Shown piece after piece: positions 41,321-50,358 of a stretch of DNA of 64,000 nucleotides. Position 1 is the stretch's first letter; each line of letters starts with the position of its first letter. This DNA comes from JALYOC01 sp036675345 (GTDB taxonomy: Bacteria; Myxococcota; Myxococcia; Myxococcales; Myxococcaceae). The stretch is taken from positions 1-64,000 of the forward strand of contig JAKFFE010000015.1 of NCBI GenBank assembly GCA_036675345.1, given 5' to 3'. The translations under genes were made by a program, and so were the position numbers. The notes beneath the pieces were generated by a model. That model was not told where the DNA came from. It did no database searches and saw only the letters and a list, made by a program, of their open reading frames with translations.

Positions 41321-43153
41321 ATGGAGCCGAATACCCAGTACGACTCGCAGCGGAACCTGATGCTCGCCGTGGGCATCATGTTGGTGCTGTGGGTGGTCTA
41401 CATGCAGTTCTTCGCCCCCACCCCGCCTCCGGTGGCCGAGGTGCAGGACGCTGGCGTCTCCCAGCAGGTGGCCCAGCAGCCCGCGGCCCCGTCCACTGCC
41501 GACGCCGGGGAGGCGATGGCCCAGGCCCCGGAGGGTGAGCCGCCCCCGCCGGTCAGCTCGCTGAAGCTGGGGACCGATCTGCTGGCGATGGAGCTGTCCT
41601 CGGAGGGAGCGGGGCTGACCTCCGCCACCCTGCTCGGCCAGAAGATGCGCGAGCAGAACCAGCTCACCATCGGTGAGGGCTACAAGCGCCTGTTCGGCGG
41701 CGAGGTGGAGGACGCCCCGCAGATCGACATGGGCCGCCCGCACCCGGACCGCCCGCTGCCGCTGGGGCTGTCGATCCAGGGAGCGCGGCCGTTCGCGGCC
41801 AACGCCCGCTACAAGGTGGAGGAGGACGCGGCGGCCCGGACGGTGAAGTTCACCGCCCGCCAGGGCAACACCGAGGTGATCAAGGTGCTGCAGCTGCCGG
41901 AGAAGGGCTTCGAGGCGGCGATGGCGATCACCGTCCGCAACCTGGGCGGGGAGGCTCTGGGCGGCGATCTGGTGATGCACTACACCCGGGCGGTGGAGCC
42001 GGGGACCGAGGAGAAGGCGTCCTTCTTCGGCGGGGTGGGCAACGAGTCCTTCGCCGCCTGCTACGTGGACGACGAGCTGCACAAGCGCGTCCCCGACGAT
42101 GAGGAGGAAATCCCGGAGCACGCCGGCAAGCTGTCCTTCTTCGGCATCGACCAGCAGTACTTCCTGGCCGCGATCTTCCCGCTGGAGGGGGCCACCTCCG
42201 CGCGCTGCCGGCTGCTGGCCGCTCCGGACTACCGGTCCACCGAGGCCGCGTTCCCCCTCAACGTCCCGGCCGGCGGAGAGACCACCCTCCGCTACGGGGT
42301 GTACATCGGCCCCAAGGATCAGGATCTGCTGACGGCGGTGCCGGCCCGGATGAAGGATCTGGGACTGGTGCAGGCGGCGGAGACCTCCGGCACCTGGGCC
42401 AGCGGCTTCCAGGGTTCGCGCTATCCGCACCTGGAGCGCAGCGTGGACCTGGGGATCTGGGCGGCGATCGCCAAGCTGCTGATCTGGGTGATGCGCTTCT
42501 TCCACAACCTGTTCGGCAACTGGGGAGTGGCGATCATCCTCCTCACCGTGACCGTGAAGCTGATCCTGCTGCCGCTGACCCACAAGTCGATGGTCAGCGC
42601 CGAGCAGATGAAGAAGCTGCAGCCGCGGATGGAGGAGATCCGGAAGAAGTTCGCCGAGGACAAGAACCGGCAGAACGTGGAGATGATGAAGCTGTACCAG
42701 GAGGCGAAGGTGAACCCCCTGGGCGGCTGTCTGCCGATGCTGGTGCAGATGCCGGTGTGGATCGCCCTCTTCACCGCGCTGCGAAACAGCTACGAGATCT
42801 ACCGCGAGCCGTTCATCTCGCCGGTGTGGACGGACCTCACCTACAAGGATCCGACCTACCTGCTGCCGCTGGCGCTGGGGGTGACGATGATCATCACCCA
42901 GAAGCTGCAGCCGCAGATGATGGATGCCACCCAGGCGAAGATCATGACCTGGGTGATGCCGATCTTCTTTACCGGGATCATGCTCGGCTACCCGGCCGGT
43001 CTCTCGCTCTACATCTTCACCAACAACGTGCTCTCCATCGTCCAGCAGTACGCGCTGCGGAAGTACCTGGAGAAGAAGGGGCTGGCGGCGCCGCCTCCTC
43101 CGCCGAAGTCCGGCGGTAAGGGTGGGGGTCTCAAGCCGGCGAGCCAGTCATGA
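41321..43153 (+). CDS. yidC: Membrane protein insertase YidC, 610 aa
   Basis: The first helix (NLMLAVGIMLVLWVVYMQFF) is followed by a long periplasmic region with a beta-sandwich (about 60-370). The conserved insertase core starts near 375 with IAKLLIWVMRFFHNLFGNWGVAIILLTVTVKLILLPLTHK, then NPLGGCLPMLVQMPVWIALF and SLYIFTNNVLSIVQQ. This is the gram-negative type with the large P1 domain. It works alone or with SecYEG. It is 17 bases downstream of yidD and overlaps jag by four bases. Confidence 0.96.
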   Translation: MEPNTQYDSQRNLMLAVGIMLVLWVVYMQFFAPTPPPVAEVQDAGVSQQVAQQPAAPSTADAGEAMAQAPEGEPPPPVSSLKLGTDLLAMELSSEGAGLTSATLLGQKMREQNQLTIGEGYKRLFGGEVEDAPQIDMGRPHPDRPLPLGLSIQGARPFAANARYKVEEDAAARTVKFTARQGNTEVIKVLQLPEKGFEAAMAITVRNLGGEALGGDLVMHYTRAVEPGTEEKASFFGGVGNESFAACYVDDELHKRVPDDEEEIPEHAGKLSFFGIDQQYFLAAIFPLEGATSARCRLLAAPDYRSTEAAFPLNVPAGGETTLRYGVYIGPKDQDLLTAVPARMKDLGLVQAAETSGTWASGFQGSRYPHLERSVDLGIWAAIAKLLIWVMRFFHNLFGNWGVAIILLTVTVKLILLPLTHKSMVSAEQMKKLQPRMEEIRKKFAEDKNRQNVEMMKLYQEAKVNPLGGCLPMLVQMPVWIALFTALRNSYEIYREPFISPVWTDLTYKDPTYLLPLALGVTMIITQKLQPQMMDATQAKIMTWVMPIFFTGIMLGYPAGLSLYIFTNNVLSIVQQYALRKYLEKKGLAAPPPPPKSGGKGGGLKPASQS

Positions 43154-43914
43154 CCGAGCCCGTCGCACCCCCGGAGACCACCGCCCCCCGCCCGCTCGAT
43201 CCCCAGCGGGTGGAGGAGGCGCGCAAGATCCTCACCGAGCTGCTGGGCCTGCTGGAGCTGCCGGCCCGGATCGAGCTGCAGGACGCGCCGGACGGAGGGA
43301 TCGCGGTGGCGCTGCACGTGGAGGGCGAGCTGCAGGGCCTGGCCAACGGCAAGCGCAACAACGTGATCGACTCGCTGCAGTTCCTGGCGAACAAGATCCT
43401 CAACAAGCCGAACCAGGAGCGGCGGTGGATCACCCTCGGCCTGGGGGGCTTTCCCGAGCCGCGCACCCCCAAGGCGCCCCGTCCGCCTCAGGGACAGGGA
43501 CAGGCGCCGGTCGCCGCGGTCCCGGTGGCCGCGGTCGCTCAGCAGGCCGCCGTCGCCGCACCGCGGGCGCCCAAGCCTGGTCGGCAGGGGCAAGGACAGC
43601 CCGCTGGGGGCAAGCCGCAGTCGTCGCCCGACGAGCACAGCCTGGAGGTCGCGGAGGATCCGGCGTTCGCGCAGGCGGTGCGGGCGCTGGCGGAGAAGAG
43701 CGCGGCCCTGGGCCGGTTCTATGCGATCGCCCCGCTCAAGCAGGAGGATCGCGCCCGGGTGGTGAAGGCCAGCGCTGGGGTTGCCGGGATGAGGGCCCTG
43801 CTGGAAGGCGAGGGCCGGGGCCGCCGGGTGGTGCTGACTCCCGACAAGCCCACGCCGATGCCCAAGCTCAGCGTGATGCCGGACTTCGACGACGAGGAGG
43901 ACGAGGAGGCGTAG
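43150..43914 (+). CDS. jag: Jag/KhpB-type RNA-binding protein, 254 aa
   Basis: The N-terminal KH-like domain spans about residues 20-100: ILTELLGLLELPARIEL, then ELQGLANGKRNNVIDSLQFLANKILNKPNQERRWITL. The usual GKRG loop reads GKRNN, so the second Gly is missing. A Pro/Ala/Gln-rich linker (about 105-160) leads to a degenerate R3H-like region, RFYAIAPLKQEDRARVVKA. The end is acidic (DFDDEEDEEA). The position after yidC and the ATGA overlap support jag. RNA-binding residues in R3H are not fully conserved, so its activity may differ. Confidence 0.85.
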   Translation: MTEPVAPPETTAPRPLDPQRVEEARKILTELLGLLELPARIELQDAPDGGIAVALHVEGELQGLANGKRNNVIDSLQFLANKILNKPNQERRWITLGLGGFPEPRTPKAPRPPQGQGQAPVAAVPVAAVAQQAAVAAPRAPKPGRQGQGQPAGGKPQSSPDEHSLEVAEDPAFAQAVRALAEKSAALGRFYAIAPLKQEDRARVVKASAGVAGMRALLEGEGRGRRVVLTPDKPTPMPKLSVMPDFDDEEDEEA

Positions 43915-43934
43915 TTCGGCCCTCCCCGGTCCCG

Positions 43935-44153
43935 ATGGGCAAGCCCAAGGCGCTCAAGAACAGGCTGTTCGGTGCGGCGGTGGTGAAGATGAGCTTCCGC
44001 CTCCGCGGCAACGAGGGGACCCCGGCCTTCAAGGCGATGTTCCCCGGCGTGCTGAGGGACCTGGAGCTCACCGACGAGGAGGTGGAGAAGTACATCGCCG
44101 AGCACCGCGACGCGGTGGAGAAGGCCGCCCGCGGCAAGCCGGAGGACGGGTAG
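43935..44153 (+). CDS. Small hypothetical protein, 72 aa
   Basis: The sequence MGKPKALKNRLFGAAVVKMSFRL is basic, and the rest is helical and acidic-basic mixed (LTDEEVEKYIAEHRDAVEKAARG). I do not recognise it. It lies 20 bases after jag on the same strand and may be co-transcribed. The clear start and codon pattern favour a real gene. Confidence 0.6.
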   Translation: MGKPKALKNRLFGAAVVKMSFRLRGNEGTPAFKAMFPGVLRDLELTDEEVEKYIAEHRDAVEKAARGKPEDG

Positions 44154-44163
44154 TCCTCCGCGG

Positions 44164-44589
44164 CTAGAAGGTCCCGAAGATCAGCGAGACGGAGATTCCG
44201 GCGGTGGTGCCGATCACGTCCGCCCCCAGGTCGGCCCATTCTGCCTGACCGTTTCCCCGCAGGTCCCACAGCTCCTTGATCAGCCCCGCGCCCAGCGCGG
44301 TGGCCGCGCCAATCACCAGCGCCCACCGCTTGGAGACCCCAAACGCGCGGGCCAGGGCCACGCTGCCCAGGGCGAGGTTGGCGCTGATGCTCATGTGCAG
44401 CAGCTTGTCGGTGGAGAGCATCACCTCCAGCCCGGGTGAGACCGGAGCGGCGGGCAGTGCGGCCCCGGTGACGCCCAGGGAGAACTGCCGGGTGGCGGTG
44501 GGGCCGGCGGTCCGGGGTTCATGTCCGCTCAAGGTGTGCTCCGGTCCCGCGCCCAAAGACATCGCCACCACCAGTGCCAGAACAGTCAT
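44164..44589 (-). CDS. YfiM-like membrane/exported protein, 141 aa
   Basis: A signal-like N-terminus (MTVLALVVAMSLGAG) precedes a region with the YfiM/DUF2279 pattern: STDKLLHMSISANLALGSVALARA, LVIGAATALGAGLIKELWD and WADLGADVIGTTAG. The DK-LLH motif and the K-E-xxD segment are shared by that group and are VanZ-like. Three hydrophobic segments are visible. The function is unknown. Confidence 0.7.
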   Translation of the reverse strand: MTVLALVVAMSLGAGPEHTLSGHEPRTAGPTATRQFSLGVTGAALPAAPVSPGLEVMLSTDKLLHMSISANLALGSVALARAFGVSKRWALVIGAATALGAGLIKELWDLRGNGQAEWADLGADVIGTTAGISVSLIFGTF

Positions 44590-44920
44590 CGGATGCCCGC
44601 CAATCCCCGCCGCCTCCTTCGGGGAGGCGAGCGAGGACGAAGCTGTTTGCGGGTCCGTCCGGGGTCGATTGATCGAGGGGAGCGCGGGGTGGAAACGCCG
44701 CTCACTGCAGATTGATCGCGGGACCGGGGCGGCGATGGGTCAGCTTGTCTTCCGCGGAGGCGAGGGCGGGGTCGCGAAGCTGTCCCGGGGAAGGAGTCGT
44801 AGAGTTCCCATGGTGGCGAGGGCCGTTCCCACCACGAGAGTGCGGCCGGGGAGAGTTTGCTGTGGCACAATCGGGAGCAAGCGGCCCGGTCGGGTCGCTC
44901 TACTCAACACGGAGCAACAG
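44590..44920. other. 331-base gap with a GC hairpin
   Basis: No gene is supported. CGCCTCC and GGAGGCG flank a short TTCGG loop at about 44608-44626, forming a 7-bp hairpin without a T-run. The segment otherwise is GC-rich and holds the leader of the small Lys-rich gene at 44921. Confidence 0.4.
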
Positions 44921-45022
44921 ATGCCCAAGGGTCAGCAGAAGGACGCGAAGAGCAACAAGCCCAAGCTCTCGACCGCGGAGAAGAAGAAGAAGAAGGACGA
45001 GAAGAAGGCCAAGAAGAAGTAG
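44921..45022 (+). CDS. Small Lys-rich protein, 33 aa
   Basis: An ATG at 44921 has GGAG seven bases upstream and encodes MPKGQQKDAKSNKPKLSTAE followed by a run of Lys, Glu and Asp. Over 45 percent of residues are Lys. Such short Lys-rich proteins occur in several proteobacteria and may bind nucleic acid or ribosomes, but no function is known to me. The good ribosome-binding site and start make it likely to be translated. Confidence 0.6.
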   Translation: MPKGQQKDAKSNKPKLSTAEKKKKKDEKKAKKK

Positions 45023-45039
45023 CGCGGCCCCCAGCGCCG

Positions 45040-45310
45040 GAGCGGCCATCCTCGGCTGCTCCCGGCGCAACCCCTCCGGGAGGCTCTGCTTCACGCCAGT
45101 GCGGTCGGCTTCGGCTGGCCCCGGCGCAATCGCTCGGTGGCAGCAGTCCGCGCCTGAGCTTTCGGTTGCTCCTGGTGCAACCCCCGCTAGTCCTTGGTGC
45201 CGGCAGTCCGCGCCAGCGCTTCTGGTTGGTCCTGGTGCAACCCCCGCTAGTCTTGGTGGCAGCAGTCCGCGCCGGGGCTCGGCTGCTGCCGGCGCAATCC
45301 CCGGGTGCCG
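45040..45310. repeat. Degenerate tandem repeat, about 57-60 bp unit, five copies
   Basis: The marker G(C/T)GCAA recurs at 45065, 45124, 45175, 45235 and 45292, and the shared segment GCAGTCCGCGCC recurs between them. The units diverge by several bases and one is shorter (51). It fills the gap between the Lys-rich gene and the convergent beta-propeller gene. The plus-strand open frames across it are probably not genes. Confidence 0.7.
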
Positions 45311-45313
45311 GCC

Positions 45314-46846
45314 TCAGCGCCAGATCGGTCGGCGGTACCGCCCCGGTGGGAGTGCGAAGCGCTGACGTTGCGCCGGCGCGTCGATCGCCACCCGCTCGGC
45401 GACAAAGCGGAACCCCGACTGGCGGACGAAGAGCAGCTCGCGTCCGTCCGGTGACACCGCGGGGCGACCGGAGTCCACGAAGCCATCGCCCAGCAGGCGG
45501 ATTGCACCGGTGGCCAGCTGGAACGTGTGCAGCCGGCCATTGCGCCGCAGCAGCAACTGCCGCTCATCGACCGCCACCGGATCGTTGCCGGAGGTGAGCT
45601 CGGTGATCGTGCCCTCCAGCGACAGCTTGAGGATCTTGTCTTCCGGGGTCGCCAGGACCACCGCCGAGCCGTCCCGCAACCACACCGGCGCGCCGGCGGC
45701 GACCGGTGGTCCCAGCGGGGAGGCCTCTCCTTCCAGCGCGGTCAGGTAGTGCTGGCTCTGTCCCTCGGCATCCACCACCTGGTGGCCCAGCACCAGCCGG
45801 GTGCCCTCGGGGGACAGTGCCGCGGAGACGGTGTAACCCCACTGCAGGGTCCTGCCGCCCAGGGGTCGGGCCCGCCCGGTCTCCAGCTCCAGCAGGAAGG
45901 CGCGGCGTCCTCGCGGATCGTCGCGGAGGATCACCACCCGCTTGCCGTCCGGCAGAAAGGCAACCGGGGTGGCGGCTCCGGCGGAAGGGAGTCGTCGCCA
46001 GGTGCTGCCGGCCTCCAGTGGCAAGAGCACCGCGTCGTCCGAGCAGGGCTGGCGATGGTCGCTGCCCCAGCAGCGGGAGAGCAGCAGGGGGGAGGTGGCC
46101 CGGGTGGCGGGGGGCGGTGCCGGGCGGGCCGAGGCAAGGGTCGTCCCCCCATCGGGCGAGGCCGGGACCCACTCCACCTCGAAGGCCAGCTCCACTCCCG
46201 GGCTCCGTTGGTGGAGGAGCCAGCCATGCTCGAGGTCGAAGCGGTGCTCGATGCCCTGGTGCAGCTGGGCCAGCCGCTCCACCGCGCGCTCCCTCACCCG
46301 GAAGTGGGAGTGAGTCAGGCGTTGCTCGACCGCCTGGAGGTGCTCGGGGGGCGGCGACTCGTGGAACACCGCCACCCCGCGCTCCACCCGTCGCAGCGGG
46401 CCGACTTCTGGCTCTTCCTCGTCGAAGAGCCGGAGGCGACCGCGCTGGAGATCGGCCAACAGCTGGGGAGGTTCCACCGGCGCCTCGTAGGGCCGGTACC
46501 GCGTGGGCTCCAGTGGGGGCCAGCTCACCTCCCAGGTCCGGTCCTGCTCGACGAGGTCGATGAAGGGGGCCTGACGTCCGTTCTCCACCGTCTCCAGCCG
46601 GTACCGGCGGGCACCGGGCGCGGAGGTGGTCTCGGTCAGTACCTCGTAGTCGCCCTGCAGCGAATGGCGGGAGCTGCTGCGCAGCGTCTCCTTCTCCAAC
46701 CGCGCGCGCGTCCGCTGCGCCGCCTGCCGGAGCTGGGCGGCGGGCTCGATCGGGACAGGGGTGGGGTCGCTCTGGGCGAAGCGGGCCGCTGCCACTCCCA
46801 GGAGTCCGACGCTCGCCAGTACCGCCACCCGCCATCCACGTCGCAT
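45314..46846 (-). CDS. TolB-like beta-propeller protein with signal anchor, 510 aa
   Basis: An N-terminal hydrophobic segment (VAVLASVGLLGVAAARF) is a signal peptide or anchor. Residues up to about 250 have no recognised domain. From about 270 on, blades such as PVAFLPDGKRVVILRDD, AALSPEGTRLVLGHQV and AVSPDGRELLFVRQSGF follow the WD40/TolB pattern with SPDG turns. It is probably periplasmic. It is divergent from the ATPase gene at 46980. Confidence 0.75.
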   Translation of the reverse strand: MRRGWRVAVLASVGLLGVAAARFAQSDPTPVPIEPAAQLRQAAQRTRARLEKETLRSSSRHSLQGDYEVLTETTSAPGARRYRLETVENGRQAPFIDLVEQDRTWEVSWPPLEPTRYRPYEAPVEPPQLLADLQRGRLRLFDEEEPEVGPLRRVERGVAVFHESPPPEHLQAVEQRLTHSHFRVRERAVERLAQLHQGIEHRFDLEHGWLLHQRSPGVELAFEVEWVPASPDGGTTLASARPAPPPATRATSPLLLSRCWGSDHRQPCSDDAVLLPLEAGSTWRRLPSAGAATPVAFLPDGKRVVILRDDPRGRRAFLLELETGRARPLGGRTLQWGYTVSAALSPEGTRLVLGHQVVDAEGQSQHYLTALEGEASPLGPPVAAGAPVWLRDGSAVVLATPEDKILKLSLEGTITELTSGNDPVAVDERQLLLRRNGRLHTFQLATGAIRLLGDGFVDSGRPAVSPDGRELLFVRQSGFRFVAERVAIDAPAQRQRFALPPGRYRRPIWR

Positions 46847-46979
46847 CGGTCTCCCTGGCCCGGAAGGGAGCCCAGATGCGCGGAGTCTAACGCTGGCTCA
46901 CCGGGTGGGCGCACCCCCAATGAACGGTGCCTCACGGGTAGCTCCCCACTCGGGGGCGAGCCGGACTAAACCACTGCCC

Positions 46980-49331
46980 ATGCAACGTCCCGGATTGTTC
47001 CTTGGTGCGGAGTCGGTGGGTGGGAACGACGTGGTGCTCTCTCCGGCGGACCTCACCACCCATGCGTTCTGTGTCGGAATGACTGGGTCGGGAAAGACCG
47101 GCCTCTGCTCGGTGCTGCTGGAGGAGGTGCTGGCCCAGGGGATCCCGGTGATCGCGGTGGATCCCAAGGGCGACCTGGGCAACCTGTGCCTGGCGCTTGA
47201 CCCCCAGAACCCCGACGAGTTCCGGTCGTGGCTGCCTCCGGGGACGGCGCCCTCTGCCGCGGAGAGCGCGGCCCGGTCGTTGTCCGAGGGCCTGGCCGCC
47301 AGCGGGCTGTCCCGCGAGGATCTGCTGGCCTACCGCGGGAAGCGCCGCGCGCGGATCGTCACCCCCGGCGCCACCTTCGGAGCCCCGGTGAACGTGCTGG
47401 GATCGATGGCTCCGGCCGCTGACCCGGAGGACGCGCATGAGGCGGCGGACACGGTGGTCCGTGCGCTGCTGGGGTTGCTGAACATTGACGCCGATCCGGT
47501 CCAGTCGCGCGAGTACCTGCTGCTCAACGCGCTGGTGAACCACACCTTCTCGCAGGGCAAGTCGGTGGAGCTGGCGGACCTGGTCCGCGGGGTGGCGGAC
47601 CCGCCCTTCCCCACCATTGGCGCGCTGCCGTTGGAGATCTTCTATCCCCAGAAGGACCGCACCCGGCTGATGCTGGCGCTCAACGGGCTGCTGGCCTCGC
47701 CCAGCTTCGCGGCCTGGCGCACCGGCGAGCCGATGGACCTGGATGCCTGGCTGGGCAACGGCCCGCAGCTGACCGTCTACTCCATCGCCCACCTGGAGGA
47801 CGCGGAGCGACTGTTCGCGGTGGCGCTGCTGCTGGACCGGGTGAAGTCGTGGATGCGGAAGCAGCCCGGCACTGGGCAGCTGCGGGCGGTGTTGTACCTG
47901 GATGAAATCTACGGGTACTTCCCGCCCCACCCGGCCGATCCCCCGACCAAGCGGCCGCTGCTGACCTTGCTCAAGCAGGCCCGCGCCTTCGGAGTGGGCG
48001 TGGTGCTGGCGACGCAGAATCCGATCGACCTCGACTACAAGGGGCTGGCCAACACCGGCACCTGGATGGTGGGCCGGCTGCAGACCGAACAGGATCGCGC
48101 CCGGCTGCGAGACGGGCTGACTGCCGCCGCCACCAGCGGAGGCACCGCGGTGCCCGACATTGGAGCGATGCTCTCGCAGCTGGAGAAGCGGGTGTTCCTG
48201 CTCCACAGCGTGCATCGGGGAGCGCCGAAGCTGTTCAAGTCCCGGTACGCGTACTCCTTCCTGCGCGGTCCGCTCTCCCGGGAGGAGGTGACCCGGTTGG
48301 CGCGGACGGGTGCGCCTGGCGCGGAGGGCGCGAGCGGTGTCGGTGTAGCCGGCGGTGTCGGTGCGGCGAACGGTGTCGGTGCAGCGAGCGGTGTCGGTGC
48401 GGCGAGCGGTGTCGGTGCGGCGAGCGGTGTCGGTGCGGCGAGCGGTGTCGGTGCGGCGAGCGGTGTCGGTGCGGCAAGCGTTGTTGGCTCAGCGGGCGTT
48501 CCGGCGCGCGGATCCCAGGCGCAGAGCTCCTCCTCGAACCTCCCGGTGCTCGCGGATGGCACCTTGGGTCCCCTCTTCGCCCGCGGTCAGAGCCAGGGTT
48601 CGGCGCACGTGCTGATCAAATGCGCGGTCCGCTACAAGTTGGGGAGGGACAGCACCGACGAGCTGACCCAGGTGTTGGCCTTCCCGGTGGCCAACGCGTC
48701 GACGCTGGATGAGGCCCTGGAGTCCACGCCTCGCGAGGTGGAGGAGTCCTCGTTGCAGGAGTCGGCGCCGCCGGGGTTCGCGGTGCTGGAGGTTCCGGAC
48801 TGGCTGGGGACCGCCACCTCGCAGAAGCTCACCCGACTGGCGAAGGCCCGACTCCCGGGGAAGCTGGAGACGCGGCTGTGGTCCCATCCGGAGACGCGGC
48901 TGCTGAGCCGTCCGGGAGAGACGCAGCAGGCGTTCCTGGCGCGCGCGGAGGAAACGATGGGCCGCTCCACCGCGATGACCGGATTGCAGACCAAGTTGGA
49001 TCGCAAGCGCCGCGAGCTCCAACAGGCCACCGAGCAGCTCTCCGGGCGGAAGGCGGAGAAGTGGGCGTCAGTAGGGTCGGCGGTGCTGGGCAACCTGGGC
49101 CTGGTCTTCGGCAAGAAGCGCAGCGTCAGCGGCGTGGGCGGGGTGATCTCCAAGCATCGGATGGAGGGCGCCGCCGAGGGTCGGGTGGAGCTGCTCACCG
49201 CCGAGATCCAGGTGCTGGAGCGCCAACTGGGGGAGGCAAAGGCGGTCAGCGCCGACGAGCTCTCCGAGCAGCTGGTCACCCCCGCGGGACGGGACCTGGC
49301 GATCTTCCGGGTGGCGATCGCCTACCTCTGA
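46980..49331 (+). CDS. HerA-like (DUF853) ATPase, 783 aa
   Basis: A P-loop is clear: CVGMTGSGKTGLCSVLLEEV (about residues 32-45), then IAVDPKGDLGNLCL, a Walker B-like LRAVLYLDEIYGYFPPH and VVLATQNPIDLDYKGL with GRLQTEQDRARLR. This is the DUF853/HerA-FtsK superfamily, hexameric ATPases often involved in DNA or surface processes. The middle (about 450-505) contains a GVGAAS repeat. A coiled coil near residues 665-690 (LQTKLDRKRRELQQATEQL) follows, with HerA-like C-terminus. ATG 46980 was chosen, but the frame also has an ATG at 46920. No NurA gene is next to it. Confidence 0.85.
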   Translation: MQRPGLFLGAESVGGNDVVLSPADLTTHAFCVGMTGSGKTGLCSVLLEEVLAQGIPVIAVDPKGDLGNLCLALDPQNPDEFRSWLPPGTAPSAAESAARSLSEGLAASGLSREDLLAYRGKRRARIVTPGATFGAPVNVLGSMAPAADPEDAHEAADTVVRALLGLLNIDADPVQSREYLLLNALVNHTFSQGKSVELADLVRGVADPPFPTIGALPLEIFYPQKDRTRLMLALNGLLASPSFAAWRTGEPMDLDAWLGNGPQLTVYSIAHLEDAERLFAVALLLDRVKSWMRKQPGTGQLRAVLYLDEIYGYFPPHPADPPTKRPLLTLLKQARAFGVGVVLATQNPIDLDYKGLANTGTWMVGRLQTEQDRARLRDGLTAAATSGGTAVPDIGAMLSQLEKRVFLLHSVHRGAPKLFKSRYAYSFLRGPLSREEVTRLARTGAPGAEGASGVGVAGGVGAANGVGAASGVGAASGVGAASGVGAASGVGAASGVGAASVVGSAGVPARGSQAQSSSSNLPVLADGTLGPLFARGQSQGSAHVLIKCAVRYKLGRDSTDELTQVLAFPVANASTLDEALESTPREVEESSLQESAPPGFAVLEVPDWLGTATSQKLTRLAKARLPGKLETRLWSHPETRLLSRPGETQQAFLARAEETMGRSTAMTGLQTKLDRKRRELQQATEQLSGRKAEKWASVGSAVLGNLGLVFGKKRSVSGVGGVISKHRMEGAAEGRVELLTAEIQVLERQLGEAKAVSADELSEQLVTPAGRDLAIFRVAIAYL
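48333..48483. repeat. 18-bp tandem repeat inside the ATPase gene
   Basis: About eight units of GGTGTCGGTGCGGCGAGC and variants encode GVGAAS. The first units are divergent (GVGVAG, GVGAAN) and the middle ones nearly identical, so copy number may vary. It codes for a flexible linker between the ATPase core and the C-terminal domain. Confidence 0.9.
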
Positions 49332-49465
49332 AACCGGCGGAGATGTGCCGCGGTGTGGTCACCTGGGCTGTGCGGTCCGATCCTCCTGAAACCTTCCAGG
49401 CTCGGAGTCGGATCGCGCTGTAGCGGGCCTAGCGCACCGACATCGTCGATGGGTACTCGTGCCCG

Positions 49466-50317
49466 ATGACGAAGACTGCGTTGTGGATGGTGGGTGCGTT
49501 GTTCCTGAGCGGCTGTCTGGTTCCCAAGGATCAGTACGAGACGCTGCGGCGGGAGGCGGATCTTCGCGCGGAGAGGATCCAGGCGGCGGAGAAGAACGCG
49601 GCGGCGCTGGAGCAGCGGCTGGCCACGGTGGACGCCGAGCTGGCGGCAGAGAAGCAGCAGCGCGCGGCGACCGAGCAGAAGCTGGCGGAGACCGAGCGGC
49701 AGCTCTCGGACCAGTCCGCGGAGAAGAACGCCCTGATGGCGCAGCACGCGCAGCTGCAGGCGCTCAACGACGAGCTGTCCAAGAACACCCGCAAGCTGGA
49801 GCAGGCCAAGGCGGAGCTGGAGAAGAAGTCCTCCGAGTACGAGGGGCTGGCGGAGAGCTTGAAGGGAGAGATCCAGGCCGGCAAGGTGGAGCTCTCGGAG
49901 CTCAAGGGCCGGATGACCGTGAAGATGAAGGACAAGATCCTCTTCAGCTCCGGGTCCGCCAAGCTGGGCCGTGAGGGGCAGGCCGCGCTGGACAAGGTGG
50001 CCGCGGCGCTGAAGGACGTGCAGGGGAAGATCATCCGGGTGGAGGGCCACACCGACAGCGATCCGGTGGATAGGTCCGGCCCCTTCCCCTCCAACTGGGA
50101 GCTCTCGCTGGCGCGGGCAATGGCGGTGGTGGCCCACCTGGAGACGCAGGGAGTGGACCCCAGCCGTCTCTCCGCGGCGGGCTACGGGCAGCATCAGCCG
50201 ATCGCGCCCAATCGCACCCCGGAGCAGAAGAGTGCGAACCGGCGAATCGAGATCGTGCTCGCTCCGGCGTTGCCGGGCAGCCCGGCCGCCAAGGTCAACA
50301 AGACCGCGGGAAACTGA
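49466..50317 (+). CDS. OmpA-family lipoprotein with coiled coil, 283 aa
   Basis: The signal MTKTALWMVGALFLSGC ends in a lipobox Cys at 17. Residues about 25-145 are a long coiled coil (EQRLATVDAELAAEKQQRAATEQKLAETERQL). The OmpA domain begins near residue 155: KDKILFSSGSAKLGREGQAALDKVA, IRVEGHTDSDPV, and NRRIEIVLAP, the peptidoglycan-binding residues being D in GHTDSD and R in NRRIE. It probably links the outer membrane to the cell wall. Confidence 0.92.
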   Translation: MTKTALWMVGALFLSGCLVPKDQYETLRREADLRAERIQAAEKNAAALEQRLATVDAELAAEKQQRAATEQKLAETERQLSDQSAEKNALMAQHAQLQALNDELSKNTRKLEQAKAELEKKSSEYEGLAESLKGEIQAGKVELSELKGRMTVKMKDKILFSSGSAKLGREGQAALDKVAAALKDVQGKIIRVEGHTDSDPVDRSGPFPSNWELSLARAMAVVAHLETQGVDPSRLSAAGYGQHQPIAPNRTPEQKSANRRIEIVLAPALPGSPAAKVNKTAGN

Positions 50318-50358
50318 CGGGCGAGGGCGGCCGCTCCCAGGGGACGGGGAGCGGTCCG

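Noticed and set aside
44276..45022. Plus-strand 248-aa frame ending at the Lys-rich protein
   Set aside because: Only the last 33 residues from the ATG at 44921 have a ribosome-binding site; the upstream part is antisense to the YfiM-like gene or intergenic.
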